Shown: positions 46,813-59,327, numbered from the stretch's first letter. The stretch is 64,000 bases of DNA from Basidiobolus meristosporus CBS 931.73 (GCA_002104905.1 MCFE01000045.1:124001-188000); one strand, 5' to 3'. Notes: generated by a model from the letters alone, not told the origin. Translations and numbers: made by a program.

Positions 46813-49375
46813 TTGATAAGTTAAAGGCTCGAATCCTTCACCCTCCAATGGTCGCGGGCTGGTATACTTCCCGAATTTAAATCCAATACACATATCCCCT
46901 GCACACTCATGATATATATCTTACGTGGACACAAAGTAGGATCTTTTATGTTCAATCGTAAATAATGGTGCCACTTTGGTCGATTGCAATAACTTTTTCC
47001 GAATGATAACGAGTATTTGGACTTGCAGGAGAATCCCTGGGCCAATCATCCAATCCCGGTGGATTCCCTATGTTTTCAAACCACTCGATATAACAAATAC
47101 AACTAGCGGGACTTGTGCCCAGGTAGCACTGATGTTTCCACAAACCTTAGTCTGATCCATGTGGTGGTTATGGTGGCTATATGCTAATCTTTTCTCACCG
47201 CGCTATGGTAAAATCCCATATAGAAAGTCATAACCCTAATCCATATATATGTCAGCCGTTATGTAATATGTGGCCACCTCTTCCCTCTAGCCATCTATGG
47301 ATAGGCAGGCCAAGGCCCAGTGCCGTATGACAGTAGGATAGTGTCTGAGTGCACGGGAAGGATGGTCCGCATCACTGGGCAGTCAGTGGAAGCTTGCACC
47401 ATCTCATGTGTCTAGACAATGTGATCAACTGAGGAATTTCTAGAATGGCATGGAGTGAAAATCACGAGTAGTCTCAGCAGATTTAATAGTCAAGGATCCA
47501 CAAGCAATCAGTCAATTTTTAATCAAAACCGTCTTGGAAAGCAATTTACAAAGCACCTATCGTCCAGCCAATCCGACACCTTCGCTTTAAGCTCATCAAG
47601 CTTATCCTGGTAGTCATATATATATGAGTTTGGTAAATGGGGGATTGTTTACGAGTGGGAAATGTATTCTTCCCATTTGGTTGAGCTCGAATACAAAGAC
47701 ATCCAACAGATAACCATATTGGTGAATCAAGGCTTTGAACAATCGCCAATTCCCGCCTTTTATTCGGGGCGAATTCCCTGTTCCCACCATTCCCATCACA
47801 AATACGTGCTAATCTCTAAGTGGATTGAAACAATGGTCTTTGTATAACTTTCAATCAATATCGACGGCCCAATCACCGCGGCGGACTGTTCCACAGCGAC
47901 TATTCTACTTCGCTCCGTTGTTGAATGATCTTCGCCATGAATAGGGAATGCTCTACTGTAGTAGGAAGGTTTACCAGACGCCAAGATGCTTATCTTGACT
48001 CGTTCCAATGGATAATCACTTGGTGATTCATGGTCAATGAATCTGAAACATCGCAATGAAGGTTCGATATCTCGACCAATCGTGGGAAGCTCCGTGCATG
48101 ATTGGCCGCAAAAATAGAATGGCACCTGGATATTCTAAGAGCTTCCAATTTCCGATTATTAAGGCGGTGTTAGGGCTAGGGCTTGGGTTCGGCCTAGGGT
48201 GCTGACTACCCGCCCCCACATTTCCAATCCAGCCGCGAAAATCCACTGAGCTCTGCAGCTCACTCCACTTGTCTGCGTCGAACGATGCTGATCTGGCGAC
48301 TCACCTGCCAGCAAGGTGCCTTCATCCCTCACCGCTGCTCGAGGTATGCTGATCGGATGATGCGGCTAAAATAGGAAAGTCTAAATTCTGCCTCAGGAAC
48401 CACACAACGTTTTCTGAGGATCTAGAAGTGAGGGTATGATTTGTGTTCCAAACCCAAACACCTTGATCCAAGGGTCTCACATGCAAGATAATATCTAACC
48501 AAACCCATCCACCCACCCGACGAGCGGAGTTCATTCTCCGGGTACACATGGCAGACTCGAGCCCCCGCCCCAACCTCGACAAAGCAGCGACGGTGAAGCT
48601 TCTTGAACAAAGGAGGGATGAAAAAGGAGGATTCGAGACTTTCATCTAACTAAATCTCCCGTGCTTCACCAGCAAGCCGATATCAAATCCCTATTGCAAG
48701 TAGACTAGCGAAATCAATTAATTTGGTTAGCAAGCTCATTGAAGCGGATTTTGGAAGTTTCGGTTCCATTAATAATATCCAATTGATGCAAGGAATCTCT
48801 GCCTCTCTTGCCCAAAATTGGCTGTCACTAGGGATAGTACTGCATATGCTGCATTCATTGTACTTAAACCGTTTTCCTACCGTGAATAAATTAACTCACC
48901 CGGGGGGCTCGAAGCTCCGAGTTAGGTCGGGAATAAGGGCTAGTGCGGATTTCTTGGCCTTGTAGCGACCGACTAAATCAATTATATAAACTTTGCCGGT
49001 TGCTGAGCCAAGCTCACTCGCTCCTACTTTATCTATCTGTTTTTTCTTTTTCTGTTACCGCATCTTTTTTTGATATTTTTGAACTCAGGGCCATTGGTAC
49101 TTTTCCATTGTTCTATACTTATCTTCCACTTACAACTCAGCACAACTTATACCTATCTTGATATCTCTACCTTGGCGTTACTCTATTCTATTTTGAAAGC
49201 TATACAGTCTAGTATACACCACACTTCCCGATATTTCCTGCAAGTTTCCTGATGAACTGTATTGCGGATTGAGTGAACGAACGACCTATTTTCTACGAAT
49301 CCTCTTCTCCCTGATTACCCCTATTCTCTATTCTACTCATAGACAAATATTCCCTTGGTCTTCTAACCAACAAAC
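46813..49375. other. Long intergenic region between divergent genes
   Basis: About 2.56 kb, the longest gene-free stretch in the central part of the window. Short ORFs exist on both strands (for example minus 48645-48322) but none shows a domain or convincing splice signals. From about 49010 to 49370 the plus strand is strongly pyrimidine-rich, as expected for the leader or core promoter of the C2H2 gene that follows. The size may reflect complex regulation of that factor. Confidence 0.5.
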
Positions 49376-52169
49376 ATGTCTGAGCAACCCATGCAGATCA
49401 CGGAGGATCCTTCTCCCTCTATACCTTCAAATAATATCCCTCCCACCGAGCTTCACTTGAATTTCTCCTCACAGGAAACGCAAACTATCGCTAGTGCGGA
49501 AAACTTGTTTACAAATATGTCCCAAGACGCCATAAACCAGGCTTTTCTCAATCAACAGCTGGCCTCTCAACAGGAGCTCAACAACCTCCTTGCTGGCTCG
49601 TCCATGCTATCTGAAGGCATGATGCTGATTGATACACCCACCCTACCCTCACAAGAGATGCTGAGTCCTTCTAAAGTAAACCTTCACAATGCTAACCTAG
49701 AGAGCCTTGTTGTTTCGGGAGAGTCGACGCCCAGCGGTGGGCTGACCCCACAGGAGCAAGTGATGTCCTCCATGATGCAAATCCCCTCACACGGGGGTTT
49801 CCACACGGAGGTCCCCAATCTTGTGATGGCGAATAGCATGATATCTCCTACCGTACAGGAGCAGCAGTTCTTCGAAAACATGCTTACCGAGGCTAGCACG
49901 GGAACAATCGTATCGAACCCTCAAAATATGTTAGTAGGCGAGGGTATGCCTCTTGAACCACCCAGAAGCGTCCCCTCCATGGGCCCGATACACCCGACCT
50001 CGGGCACACAAATGTCAACCATGTTCCCGGATAATGGTAACATGATGAGCTTCGATATGGGTCTTTCACAAGCGCCACCCAAGCAACACGCCTTACGTGC
50101 AAACCGGCCGGCCCACCTTCGTCATGGCTATAGCAAATCGGTTTCCATGTTCACCCCTCCAAACCAACCGAGACCCTCGACCAGCACTCAGTATGTTGCG
50201 AGTAATCTTCAACCGATGCCCAACTCGCAGATTGCACCCACCATGCCCTCCGAGCGGATTCCACCTTTGTTCCAGAAACAAATGGTTGAAAACAGCCAGA
50301 TGCTTCATGCGATGCGTAAAAAAATGGGTCACCGGAGGCAGTATTCTGCACCGGAGCTGAAGTATTCGGGATTTCCTAGAAGCCCCGAGAAACAGCTGCT
50401 CCGGCAAACCACGGAGGGGCAAATGCTGAGACAGCGTGGGCTTATGCAAATGACGCCCATGAAACAAATGGCGCCCCATGAGTTACACGGGCTCAGCCCG
50501 GAGCAGATTGAGGCTTTGTCTTTACACTCTCATGGCGAGCCAGACCCGAAACCACTTAAAATACTAGAATACACGGCGGATGGCTACGGCATACTCCGAC
50601 CTAATAGCACAAACATGGCGAATCCCATGCAGGATGTGAAATGTGAGGAGCCTGAACCTCTTCATAAGCAGAGTTCTGTGGATGACATTTCTGCTAGCGA
50701 CAAGGTGAGTTCACTGGACAACTTAACCCGGGAGGAGCTGATCAAGAGGCTCCGGAATGTGGAGAGCGAGCTGGCCAAAACCAAGAATTCGCCCACGAAA
50801 TCCCCGAATTTGAAGGTGGAGACATCGGTCAGTCCTTTCGGAGAGACTGGATCTGAGCAGGGTGACGAAAGTAAGTCTAGGATCACAGATTGGTTCGCTT
50901 TGTGGTCCATTACTAACGAGGCCCATGTAGCTGGAACCGGGGATTCCGTCAGTCCAGTTGGCGCCCACTCCCAAACGCACCTACAAGCGACACCAGAGGA
51001 TAAACTGGTCGATGATGACGATGATGATGACGACGAGCCAGAAGACGATGAGGACTCGAAAGACGAGGAGAAGTCCGAAAAATCCCAGTCGTTCGATTGT
51101 CTCTGGGGTGACTGCTCAAGATCATTCCCGGCACTTGATGTTTTGATCTCGCATATTGGCCAGGAGCATATCGGAAGCGGGAAGGTAAGCAGGAGTCGCA
51201 ACTGACAGGCATCTATGGGTTGCAGTCTAAATTTGTCGCATCATTTCCTTAGGCTTCTTACAAATGTGAATGGCAAGGTTGCCCGCGGAATCAAAAGCCG
51301 TTCACCAAACGCCACAAGATGTACAATCACTTGCGAACCCACACTGGGGAGAGACCGTTCCAATGCCCTGTTGCAGGTACTTTCATATTCGGACCATTGT
51401 TTCTCTTTGAGTGGCTATTGATGAATCCTCCGTAGATTGTGGCAAACGATTCTCCAGACCCGACTCTCTGGCAACTCATGTTAAAACCCACTCCAACGTC
51501 AGACCATACATATGCCCCGTCCCAGGCTGTGGAAAAGCATACTACCATTCGCGCTCTCTACGCAAGCATATCAAAAGCCACGAGATGACACGCCCTCTCC
51601 AGATATTCTCCCAGAACATCCCTGGGGTGAGCCCACAAAATATGATCGACCTAAACAACCATCAGCTACTTGGGGCCAGCCAGCTAGGGATGACTCAAGG
51701 GATCAAGTATCACCATTACCAGCCGGACTCCTCGACATTCTCCACTCCAAAGCCTGGGGAAGAGATCCCCGCAATCAACAACGCACAGCCATCTGCTGCA
51801 CCTAGTGGAGGACATGGGCCAGCCATGGCCAGCTCCAACCTGAACACAAATGTGCCCAACGACTTCCCCATATCACCAGTGGATGTTTCCAACCTTCAGG
51901 GGACAGCGGCGATGATCGAGCCGCCTGTCCTTCAGTCTCATCAATTTGCCGATGACGACGCAAGAAGACTAGAGCCGGCCATCATGGCTACTCCTGGCTC
52001 CCTTACGTCGGAAATGTTAGACCAGCTGATTCAACAAGTAACTCCCCCGATACCTTCATCACACCCCACTACCCCGTCTGGTGAAGGGCTTGGAGCATCT
52101 CCTTTCATTCCTTCGACAGGATTCTCCGCCCAAGCCATTCCTACCATACCGACCACACAAACTCAGTAA
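49376..52169 (+). CDS. C2H2 zinc-finger transcription factor with GLI/ZIC-like finger array
   Basis: A predicted nuclear regulator of about 830 residues. The first about 480 residues are Met-, Gln-, Ser- and Pro-rich and disordered, a typical activation or docking region. An acidic run (DDDDDDDDDEPEDDEDS) precedes the fingers. The fingers are CLWGDCSRSF...HIGQEH, CEWQGCPRNQKPF...HLRTH, CPVADCGKRF...HVKTH and CPVPGCGKAYY...HIKSH; the CxWxxC style and the extended second finger resemble GLI, ZIC and Zap1-type arrays. Introns lie at 50871-50930 (in frame), after GSGK, and after CPVA. The C-terminal tail is Pro/Ser/Thr-rich, with a conserved-looking LTSEMLDQLIQQ helix. ATG 49376 (MSEQPMQITEDPS) has a good context. 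The target genes are unknown. Confidence 0.88.
50871..50930 (+). other. In-frame 60-nt intron within the C2H2 factor gene
   Basis: GTAAGT at the donor, TACTAAC branch site at about 50911, and CATGTAG acceptor. Its length is a multiple of three and it contains no stop codon, so unspliced RNA would stay in frame and add 20 residues. Ab initio predictors may miss it. Confidence 0.85.
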
Positions 52170-52930
52170 GCTTCGTTGGCAGCAAGATCGGTTGAATTCA
52201 GCCATCATCGACCCCATGTATATAACTCCAAACAAAAGCAAAAACCCTTTTTGTCCGCTCAAAATGTGTTTTAGACAATCGGAGCCATGGTGCGAATTCC
52301 AAGCCAGCCAGAACCTATCTTTGCTTCCACCCCAAAATATAGAGGATCGCCGTTCGCTTTCACCCCGGACGACCAGCGCGAAGTAGAACTCCCAGCCGCT
52401 TCCCGCTTCCGTCGATTTTCCCATGTACAAAATTGAAATCATCGTTGCTTCCAGCTAACCTTGATACGCTTGACATCTCTTAAAACTATACAATGCACTC
52501 TATCCCACCAATCGGTACCGCCTGGTTAATGTATTCACTACGTATTTATTTCCAAGTGCTACATACCCCCTCCCCTCAATCTTTTGCAAACCCACTAACC
52601 TTATAATAAAAAACCCGCCAGAACAACGCGGTGCAGTTGTTTCTATTCCTAGAAATCCCTTTACCGTATCACATGATCTCTCAAATGTTGCTCACCCGAC
52701 CCTCTATCCCCCTATCCCCCTATCCCGTGCGAATGGAATAGGGAGCCAACCTCTGGTCGCCGGATAAACGATGAGGAAGGGGCAGGGGAAGCAACAATAT
52801 TATAGCCAATCGCTCGGGTGAATCTTTTGGCCAGAAGTAGTCATGGTAGTGCTTTGAGAAGAGTGACTATTATTGATTCATTTTGAGCCGCAACCAATGG
52901 AGAAAGGGGGGTTGACAAATAAGGACGGTA
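52170..52930. other. Convergent intergenic region
   Basis: About 760 bp between the C2H2 stop and the ANKRD40-like stop. It contains a short CCCCTAT repeat near 52700-52728. No gene is supported. Confidence 0.45.
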
Positions 52931-53961
52931 TCAAAGTGGTATAAGTACAAGTTGTTCTCCTTCGGCGCGGAAATGCCTGCTGATGGGATGTTCCATCTGT
53001 TTGGTGCTGATAGGTACGGTCTGTTGACGATCTTTGTTATATCGGGCGACCTTGAAATTGGTCGGAACATTGTCGATTTCCTAGATGATCGAGGGTGAGT
53101 GGGTGTTGCGTGGATCGGAGCATCGATGGCTGTAAGGGATATTACCTCACGAATCATCTCCACCGCTTTCGAAACACTCGCGCTGGGTGGAATGAAGATG
53201 GCGCCAAGTACCGTATGGGAATTTTGGGATTCGAGGCTAATCAATAATTCCTTGACCTCAGAGTTGGCTAAACGAATTGAATTAGAGGTGGGGTCGAGTG
53301 GGAAAAGCGCTATCGTGGGGTGGGCGTTACTTGGTTCGGTCGATACGGGCTGGCTGGGAGGGACGGGGACGCTTCATTGCTCGGCTGAGGTTTGTCTTCT
53401 TTTGTAGAGAAGGCCTGCTCTAACTTCTCAAATGGGAGCTTTACTCTGGGCTCCACCACATCATCTGGAATCGACCATAGTTTTCCAAGATCCGGAGAAG
53501 TGATATAGTTGGGAACAAAGCTCGGCTCATTGGAAGTGGTCTCGGTTTCTGGCTGCTCTTTTACCTCCACTTGAAAAGTAAACACCCATTTAGTATCGAA
53601 CTCAAGCCGGGTCAACATAATCCATTTCCACTAACATCCAAATGCCTCGCGGACCGTATTGGTTGTGGCCAAATCAGCAGCAGTTTGGCCCTTGTTGTTT
53701 TTCAAGGTGGGATCGGCTTCGTTGGTGAGAAGCAACTTGACAATCGTTGCATGGCCACGGTGCGCAGCCCAGTGGAGGGGTGACCTATATGGCGCGGGCT
53801 TTGAGTATTTGCTCTCGTGGTCCAATTCGCGAATGGACTTACCAGCCGTTGATCTTATTGACCGAGTTGACGTTCACCCCATTACGAATGTAGAGATAGA
53901 CGGCCTTGAAGTTACCAATAGCCGCCATCTCTCTAAGAGATTCCTCACGCTCGTCTAACAT
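52931..53961 (-). CDS. ANKRD40-like ankyrin-repeat protein
   Basis: Five exons on the minus strand are inferred. The start at 53961 gives MLDEREESLREMAAIGNFKA; ankyrin repeats follow with NGVNVNSVNKINGW, SPLHWAAHRGHATIVKLLL and KNNKGQTAADLA. The repeat region and its position at the N-terminus resemble animal ANKRD40 (same opening helix and an NGW-LHWA join). The middle is Pro-rich. The C-terminal part, with SNSIRLANSEVKELLIS then VLGAIFIPPSASVSKA, and the last exon VARYNKDRQQTVPIS to EGEQLVLIPL, fits the ubiquitin-like C-terminal region of that family. Introns split Trp and Leu codons and close in phase, including a 53-nt intron at about 53375-53427. Function is unknown in fungi. It is divergent from the kinesin gene. 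Confidence 0.75.
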
Positions 53962-54423
53962 GGCCCGAAAGAAGAAATAAAAATTTCGAAAGAAACGGGT
54001 GCCGGTTCGGTGGTTATAATATTCGTATCCATGTCTCGACAAATCATTTTCCTGGTTTAATAAGAGGAGATTTATGCAGGAAAAGAAGCAATGTGGTAAT
54101 TGGTAAAGACCGGGCACCAAAGCAATTTTCATCTCGGCCATCCTTATGCATAAATGTGCTCGCCTATGATTAATTTCAATCCCATTGATTGTTGGCTTTG
54201 ACCAAATAACCTAGATTTGTTTATGGTTTGGAAAATCGGAAAATCGGAAAAATGGAAACGGGAGCCGTGATGTTTGTTGTGAAAGTCACTAGGTTACGGT
54301 GCTGTGGTACAAAATGAAGTTGATAAATACGGGCTTGGTCAAAGAGCATACACCCAGTCTCCTCTTGTATCATATTTAATTCACCAAGGATACTTCTCTT
54401 GTAATAGTAGTGTATACTCTCAG
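53962..54423. promoter_or_regulatory. Divergent promoter region, ANKRD40-like and kinesin-like genes
   Basis: About 460 bp. The plus-strand frame of the kinesin is open upstream to 54304 but without an ATG before 54424. Short GGAAAATC repeats occur at about 54230-54252. Confidence 0.45.
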
Positions 54424-55695
54424 ATGGTAAACTTAAATAGGAAAAGTGTCGTCAAAGTCGCCGCTCGGTTACGCCCTAACGAACTACCAGCGGGGTCGCA
54501 ACTTCCATATGAAGTTGTAGAGCCCAACACAATCATACTGAAAGAGCAGAAGATCGCGAGAGGCGACTCCATTGAAAAAAAGCACTCGTTCACTTTCAAC
54601 CAAGTGCTTCAAGAATCCGCAACACAAGAGCAAGTGTACGCCACAACCGTGAAGCCTATGGTAGACGCATGGATAAACCAGGGAAAACACGCAGCAGTGT
54701 TCGCTTACGGATTTACGGGTACTGGAAAGAGTCATAGTTTATTTGGAACAGAGGAGCAGCCAGGTCTCGTTGTTTTGGCGGCTCAAGAGTTGTTGGATAG
54801 AGTAGATACCACTTCGGGGGTATCATTGCGGGTTTCGATGTATGAAATTGCCGGGGATAGTTGTTTCGACCTTCTAGCCGAAAAGAACAGACTGAAGGTC
54901 CGTACTGACGTCCACGGAAACATTCATCTTCGCCAAGAAGGAGGCGGTTCTTTGTCCAGGCATGTTGTGACTTCCATGAGCCAATTTCTCTCATTGTGGA
55001 CAAGTGCTATGAAGGCCCGTCGTGTTGGATCCTCGACAGTTCACGATGCCTCGTCCCGTTCGCATGGTATTGTAGATATGCAAGTAATCTCTGATGAGCT
55101 TGTCGAAGCAGAGAACCGAATCTTGTTCAGTGAGAAGGAGCTGATTCGACTTAGCAATGAAAAAGACGATATTCTGAAGGCACGCATCAAGGAGGCATAT
55201 GAAAAAGAAGGACCAGAAGCACTGGCTCCTGGGACGGCATTGGCAGAAGAAATGACACAACTAGGTGTGCCATACGAAGAGGCATCCAGAGCTTTGGATG
55301 AGGAGCGCCAGGCCTATTTAACACTACTCAGCGAGGCGCCTGCTGTTCAACAAGGCGGTTTTTCATTTATCGATATGGCAGGTAACGATTGGGAAAAAGC
55401 AACAGCAACACAGACGACCCTAGCCAGGGCCGAGCATGCTGCCATCAATTCCTCTCTTCTTGCAGTCAAAGAGTGTTTCCGTGCACTAGCCACTGTGCCT
55501 ACACCTGCTCGCATTCCATTCCGCAATTCGCCATTAACCCAGGTTTTAAAGCGACATTTTGCCCCCGGATCATTACTTCTAATGTTGGCAACATTAACGC
55601 TTCCGGTGACTTCTGATACAGAGGCCAACCAAACATATGTAAGACAGAGTCTAAACACACTGTCGTATGCCAAATTAGTTCAGAATAAAAAGTGA
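54424..55695 (+). CDS. Divergent single-domain kinesin-like protein
   Basis: An intronless 423-residue protein that is almost only a kinesin motor. N-terminal SVVKVAARLRPNE is the first core strand. The P-loop is GFTGTGKS (96-103) instead of GQTGSGKT. Switch I is DASSRSH (208-214), and switch II is DMAGND (316-321) in place of DLAGSE. The alpha4 and later region SSLLAVKECFRAL and IPFRNSPLTQVLKRHF is well conserved. Between switch I and switch II, residues about 222-312 carry an acidic, helical insertion that normal kinesins lack. There is no neck coiled coil or tail. Nucleotide binding looks possible, but processive walking is unlikely without a stalk. Subfamily not assigned. Confidence 0.8.
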   Translation: MVNLNRKSVVKVAARLRPNELPAGSQLPYEVVEPNTIILKEQKIARGDSIEKKHSFTFNQVLQESATQEQVYATTVKPMVDAWINQGKHAAVFAYGFTGTGKSHSLFGTEEQPGLVVLAAQELLDRVDTTSGVSLRVSMYEIAGDSCFDLLAEKNRLKVRTDVHGNIHLRQEGGGSLSRHVVTSMSQFLSLWTSAMKARRVGSSTVHDASSRSHGIVDMQVISDELVEAENRILFSEKELIRLSNEKDDILKARIKEAYEKEGPEALAPGTALAEEMTQLGVPYEEASRALDEERQAYLTLLSEAPAVQQGGFSFIDMAGNDWEKATATQTTLARAEHAAINSSLLAVKECFRALATVPTPARIPFRNSPLTQVLKRHFAPGSLLLMLATLTLPVTSDTEANQTYVRQSLNTLSYAKLVQNKK

Positions 55696-55801
55696 CAAGT
55701 GTGGCTCAGAGATGATGCTACAGTACAAAAACCAACATGATTGTGGTTGACAAACTGTAAGGTTTATTGACACCGAGCAAACTTGCTAACAAATAGCCTT
55801 A

Positions 55802-58434
55802 TTAACTGATAGAGGGCTTCATCAGCTCTCGCTTGCAGTGCTTGTAGAGCTCGGAGAAGCGAATATGTAATAAAATGGTACCAGCAAACAGGTACCACTT
55901 CCAGTCGATATTATATTGCTTGAAACCAACGGTATTAACTATACATTGGGTGAACATAAGATTCCTGCCAACTAAACCAAACATGAATGGGCTTACTTGG
56001 GAAAATCTACAGAAGAACAAGAACCATGGACCAAACAAGAGTTTTGGATCTGAAGGTTCTTTTGAGCCTGGTGGTAGACCATTCTGTGTTGCGCAGACTT
56101 CTATTATTGATGCCTTGCGCGTAAAACAGAAGAATCAGCGTTACCAGCACGGTGCTACGTGCACGATAAAGTCCTTTACAACCGTCGCTATACTCATTAT
56201 TGCAATTCAGTGCTTGCACACCGTCAGCCAACACTATAATGAACGAAGCAACGAAGATTGCTCCTAATTCCAACCCATAGACAAACGTATCTAATAGTGA
56301 TTCAAAAGAAAATATGCTTTTCTTTGGCGATCTCGGGGGCTCGATCATTATAGTCTCGCTGGCCTCTTGAACCCCCCGCTCTGCCGCCGGAGGAGTGTCG
56401 ACAAAAAACGTGAAAAGAATCTGTATAGGACTCGGTGGGAATACTACCATGCATGAAGGCAGAATTTCTATTGCAGAATCAGTTCCAAATTGTAAATTAG
56501 TGCGTACAGTGCACTACTAATCTTGAGTATCCTGTAATGCGTCGCTTCTCTAATGCGCTGATAGTGATCGCTAAGTTATCGTGTGTTAAATGATATCGCG
56601 ATCCATTCTTTACATGCATGCCAACATCGGTCATGGTTGAAACATGCAAGTTCTTTTCATCTTTGACGCAAGATGTGAACTTTTCCAGGATGTCGCTAGA
56701 ATTTTTGATATCTTGGCAAAGAGGTAAAATTGCCTCTGTTGCGCCTTTGGTGAACACAACCACGTTTTTGAATAATTGAGACGACATACTACCGACATCC
56801 TCTTGATTGTCGAGCCGAATAGCTGCTCAAGTAGCTGTTGGGAATTTCCCTCCAAGTCGAGTCCGAATTTAAGAGCAAACATCTTCAGTGCAACCTCAGT
56901 GGAGCTTCCGCTAGCAGCTCATTCACCAGATTGATCTTCACGAACAGTTGCCATATTGCAAAGAGCTGAGCGTTGAATAAATTTCTTAAGGTTGAACCCT
57001 AGTTGTTGATAGGAATCTGATTTGCTCACAATAACATGGCTAATTTCTGGCGACGAGCCCAAGCGATAGACCTCCCCTTCTGGCTTCGAGGTTACTGAGT
57101 AGTAGCCTCATATGAATTTGACCAAAACATTCGGGCTTCGGTTAGAGTGTCAGTCTTCTTAAGTGAGGATAGTGGTTTAATTGCAAGGGTTACACAAAGA
57201 AAATATACGTTATCTGAACAGATGTTGGTTACTCCACCTAGGGTCTCCAGTGAGTTTAGTTTTCGTACAATAGCTTTCTTCTCAATCATCTCCTTGCCAC
57301 CAAGGACAAAAATTACAGTTAACATAGTGGTTATTCTAGCCGGTACAGCACATAAACCAGCAGTCATTGCGTACATCCGGACATCGTAGCTGATTGCCAT
57401 TGAACATTAGTGCAACCCTATTGACCCGTTAGAGAAATAAGTAACTTACGTAATATTGAATTTGTTAATTCCCATCACAATAATTGCAGCAATCACCGCG
57501 CTGAGTAGCAAAAACAAGGCCATAAGGTCCAAACTACAAAATCAACTTATTTAGCAATGGTTACTATTGAGGGATCCAGTATGCCCTACCTCTTCTGTAA
57601 GCGAGTTTGACCATGGTGCTAGCCTGTGTGATTGTTTTAGCAATCTTACCAACCTCAGTATTCATCCCAGTGGCTATTACTATGCCATTGGTCCGGCCTT
57701 TGCAGATGATGGTCGAGGAATATGCTATATTGCAACTATCTCCTATTGGTAATATAGTTTCTTTACACGGAACACCTAGCCTTCGGGAGACTTGGTTAGC
57801 CCGCTCATCAAATCTCCCTCTTAATATAAGTCTTAACCAACCTTCTGCCAACGTTCTCGGATTCACCAGAAAGAAGTGCTTCATCCACCTCAAAGTTGGA
57901 CCCATCAAATAATAGAATATTAGCGGCAATTGCATCACCCTCTTGAATCAATAGAATGCCCCCTGGGACCAATTCCCGACCTATTATTATCAGTTCTTTG
58001 CCGTCTCGGATGACACTAGTTGTGGGTGAGGCCATACTATGGAGCACCTTCATTGTTTGCTCTACTTGATACATTTGATGAACTTCTAGAAACGAATTCA
58101 GAAGAGTAATCGCAAGGACTAGGGAGCCTAATATGCAATCTTTCTGTACAAAAGACAAAATCTACAAATGCAGTTAGAAGACATCACAGTCTGATTTGAT
58201 ATCAATTTTTTACACTGTTACAGCGAGAAAGATATAGTTGATGGCATGTTTGAGTTGGTGTGATAGAAGGATATGCCACTTAGTATCACTAGCTCCGTCC
58301 AACTCATTGAGGCCGTATTGTTGCCATTTCTTGTGCATCTCTGAGCTACTTAACCCTGTCTCGATATCTGTATAGAGCATTTGAATCACCGTGTTGATAT
58401 TTAGTGAATGACATATTTCTGTTTTCGATGTCAT
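55802..58434 (-). pseudogene. Broken ENA-type (P-type IID) cation ATPase
   Basis: Minus-strand fragments follow the order of fungal Na+/K+-exporting P-type ATPases. They are an N-terminal cation-ATPase region (58434-58210), the actuator with EALLSGESE (about 57830), NIAYSSTIICKGRTNGIVIA with TGMNTEVGKIA, and then IVRKLNSLETLGGVTNICSD. The phosphorylation site should read DKTGTLT, but here an intron-like stretch and substitutions leave D-N-T-D-T-L-T at best. An in-frame TGA near 56930 falls where the family has Trp, and a frameshift lies near 56797 after STIKRMS. The P-domain with the TGDGVNDSP motif and helix M5 is missing between about 56500 and 56450. The C-terminal membrane part (PPSPIQILF onwards to MKPSIS) remains. 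It cannot make a working pump. Confidence 0.82.
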
Positions 58435-59327
58435 TTAGCTGATTAGTTTATATACAAAGGCATACTCCACGATGACCACACCAGCTTCCCAATTTCAACT
58501 AAACAAACTTCCAGTGGCTCTCAGTACTTATCATATTGTGTAACCCAATGCCTATTCAAATCCGAAAAAAGGTCGAGCCCTGCCAAACTAGGTTACCAAA
58601 CAGCAAACCTTAAACGGTCATTGGAAAATCAAGTTTATAGTGTCCATTGAAGCCATTGCAATACTGCTTTGACTTTCATAATTTGATCTTGCCCTACACC
58701 CAGATACTTCATATGCGGCATATTTTACAGGCTTTCAGATGCTAAATACATCATCCAGTTGTTACTGACATCACCTATTCTTAATAATAATTTACGTCAC
58801 TATTCCGGGTATTTACTACCATGATAAGGAAGCATCGCACCACGTCAAAAAAAGGTTTTACGTTTCTTTTGGCACAATATACAATAAACACAGACTTCTT
58901 ACTATGAAATACCAATCTTCTCCTTGTTTACTGTGATAGGGACGGATTTGGAAGCAAGGAATTTAGGAGATATTGAGACGTTCAACCAAGCGAAAGGATT
59001 AATATATGATAAAGTTGATGAGAGGGTTGTGTTTGGGGGATCTTGTTACGTGCTTAAGGAGTACGCAAATAGATAACGTGTATGTTATCTCGTAGATTCG
59101 ACGGGGTAGTGTGTGAATATCTATCAAAAGGTTAGGATCGTGACTTGTAGAAACACATTCAATCATTTCTACTGCTCTTCCTACTTCTAACCAAACTTCT
59201 ACTTTATTTGATTGCCTGATTGGTATTTATACCTTGTCTCTTACTTTTCCCGGGCTACTAAGTCGTCTTTGTATACGTTGATGTCATTTAACATCGAGCT
59301 ATTGCGTACTCCAGAATAATTTGTGAA
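58435..59327. other. Intergenic region
   Basis: About 890 bp, AT-rich, between the ATPase pseudogene and the tRNA. I see no gene or clear repeat. Confidence 0.5.

Noticed and set aside
48160-48205. Telomere-like TTAGGG / GGGCTTGGG string
   Set aside because: Only one TTAGGG-like unit followed by degenerate GGGCTAGGG-type sequence; not an array.
52695-52735. CCCCTAT repeats as a possible microsatellite or element
   Set aside because: Only about three short units; low-complexity 3' flank sequence.
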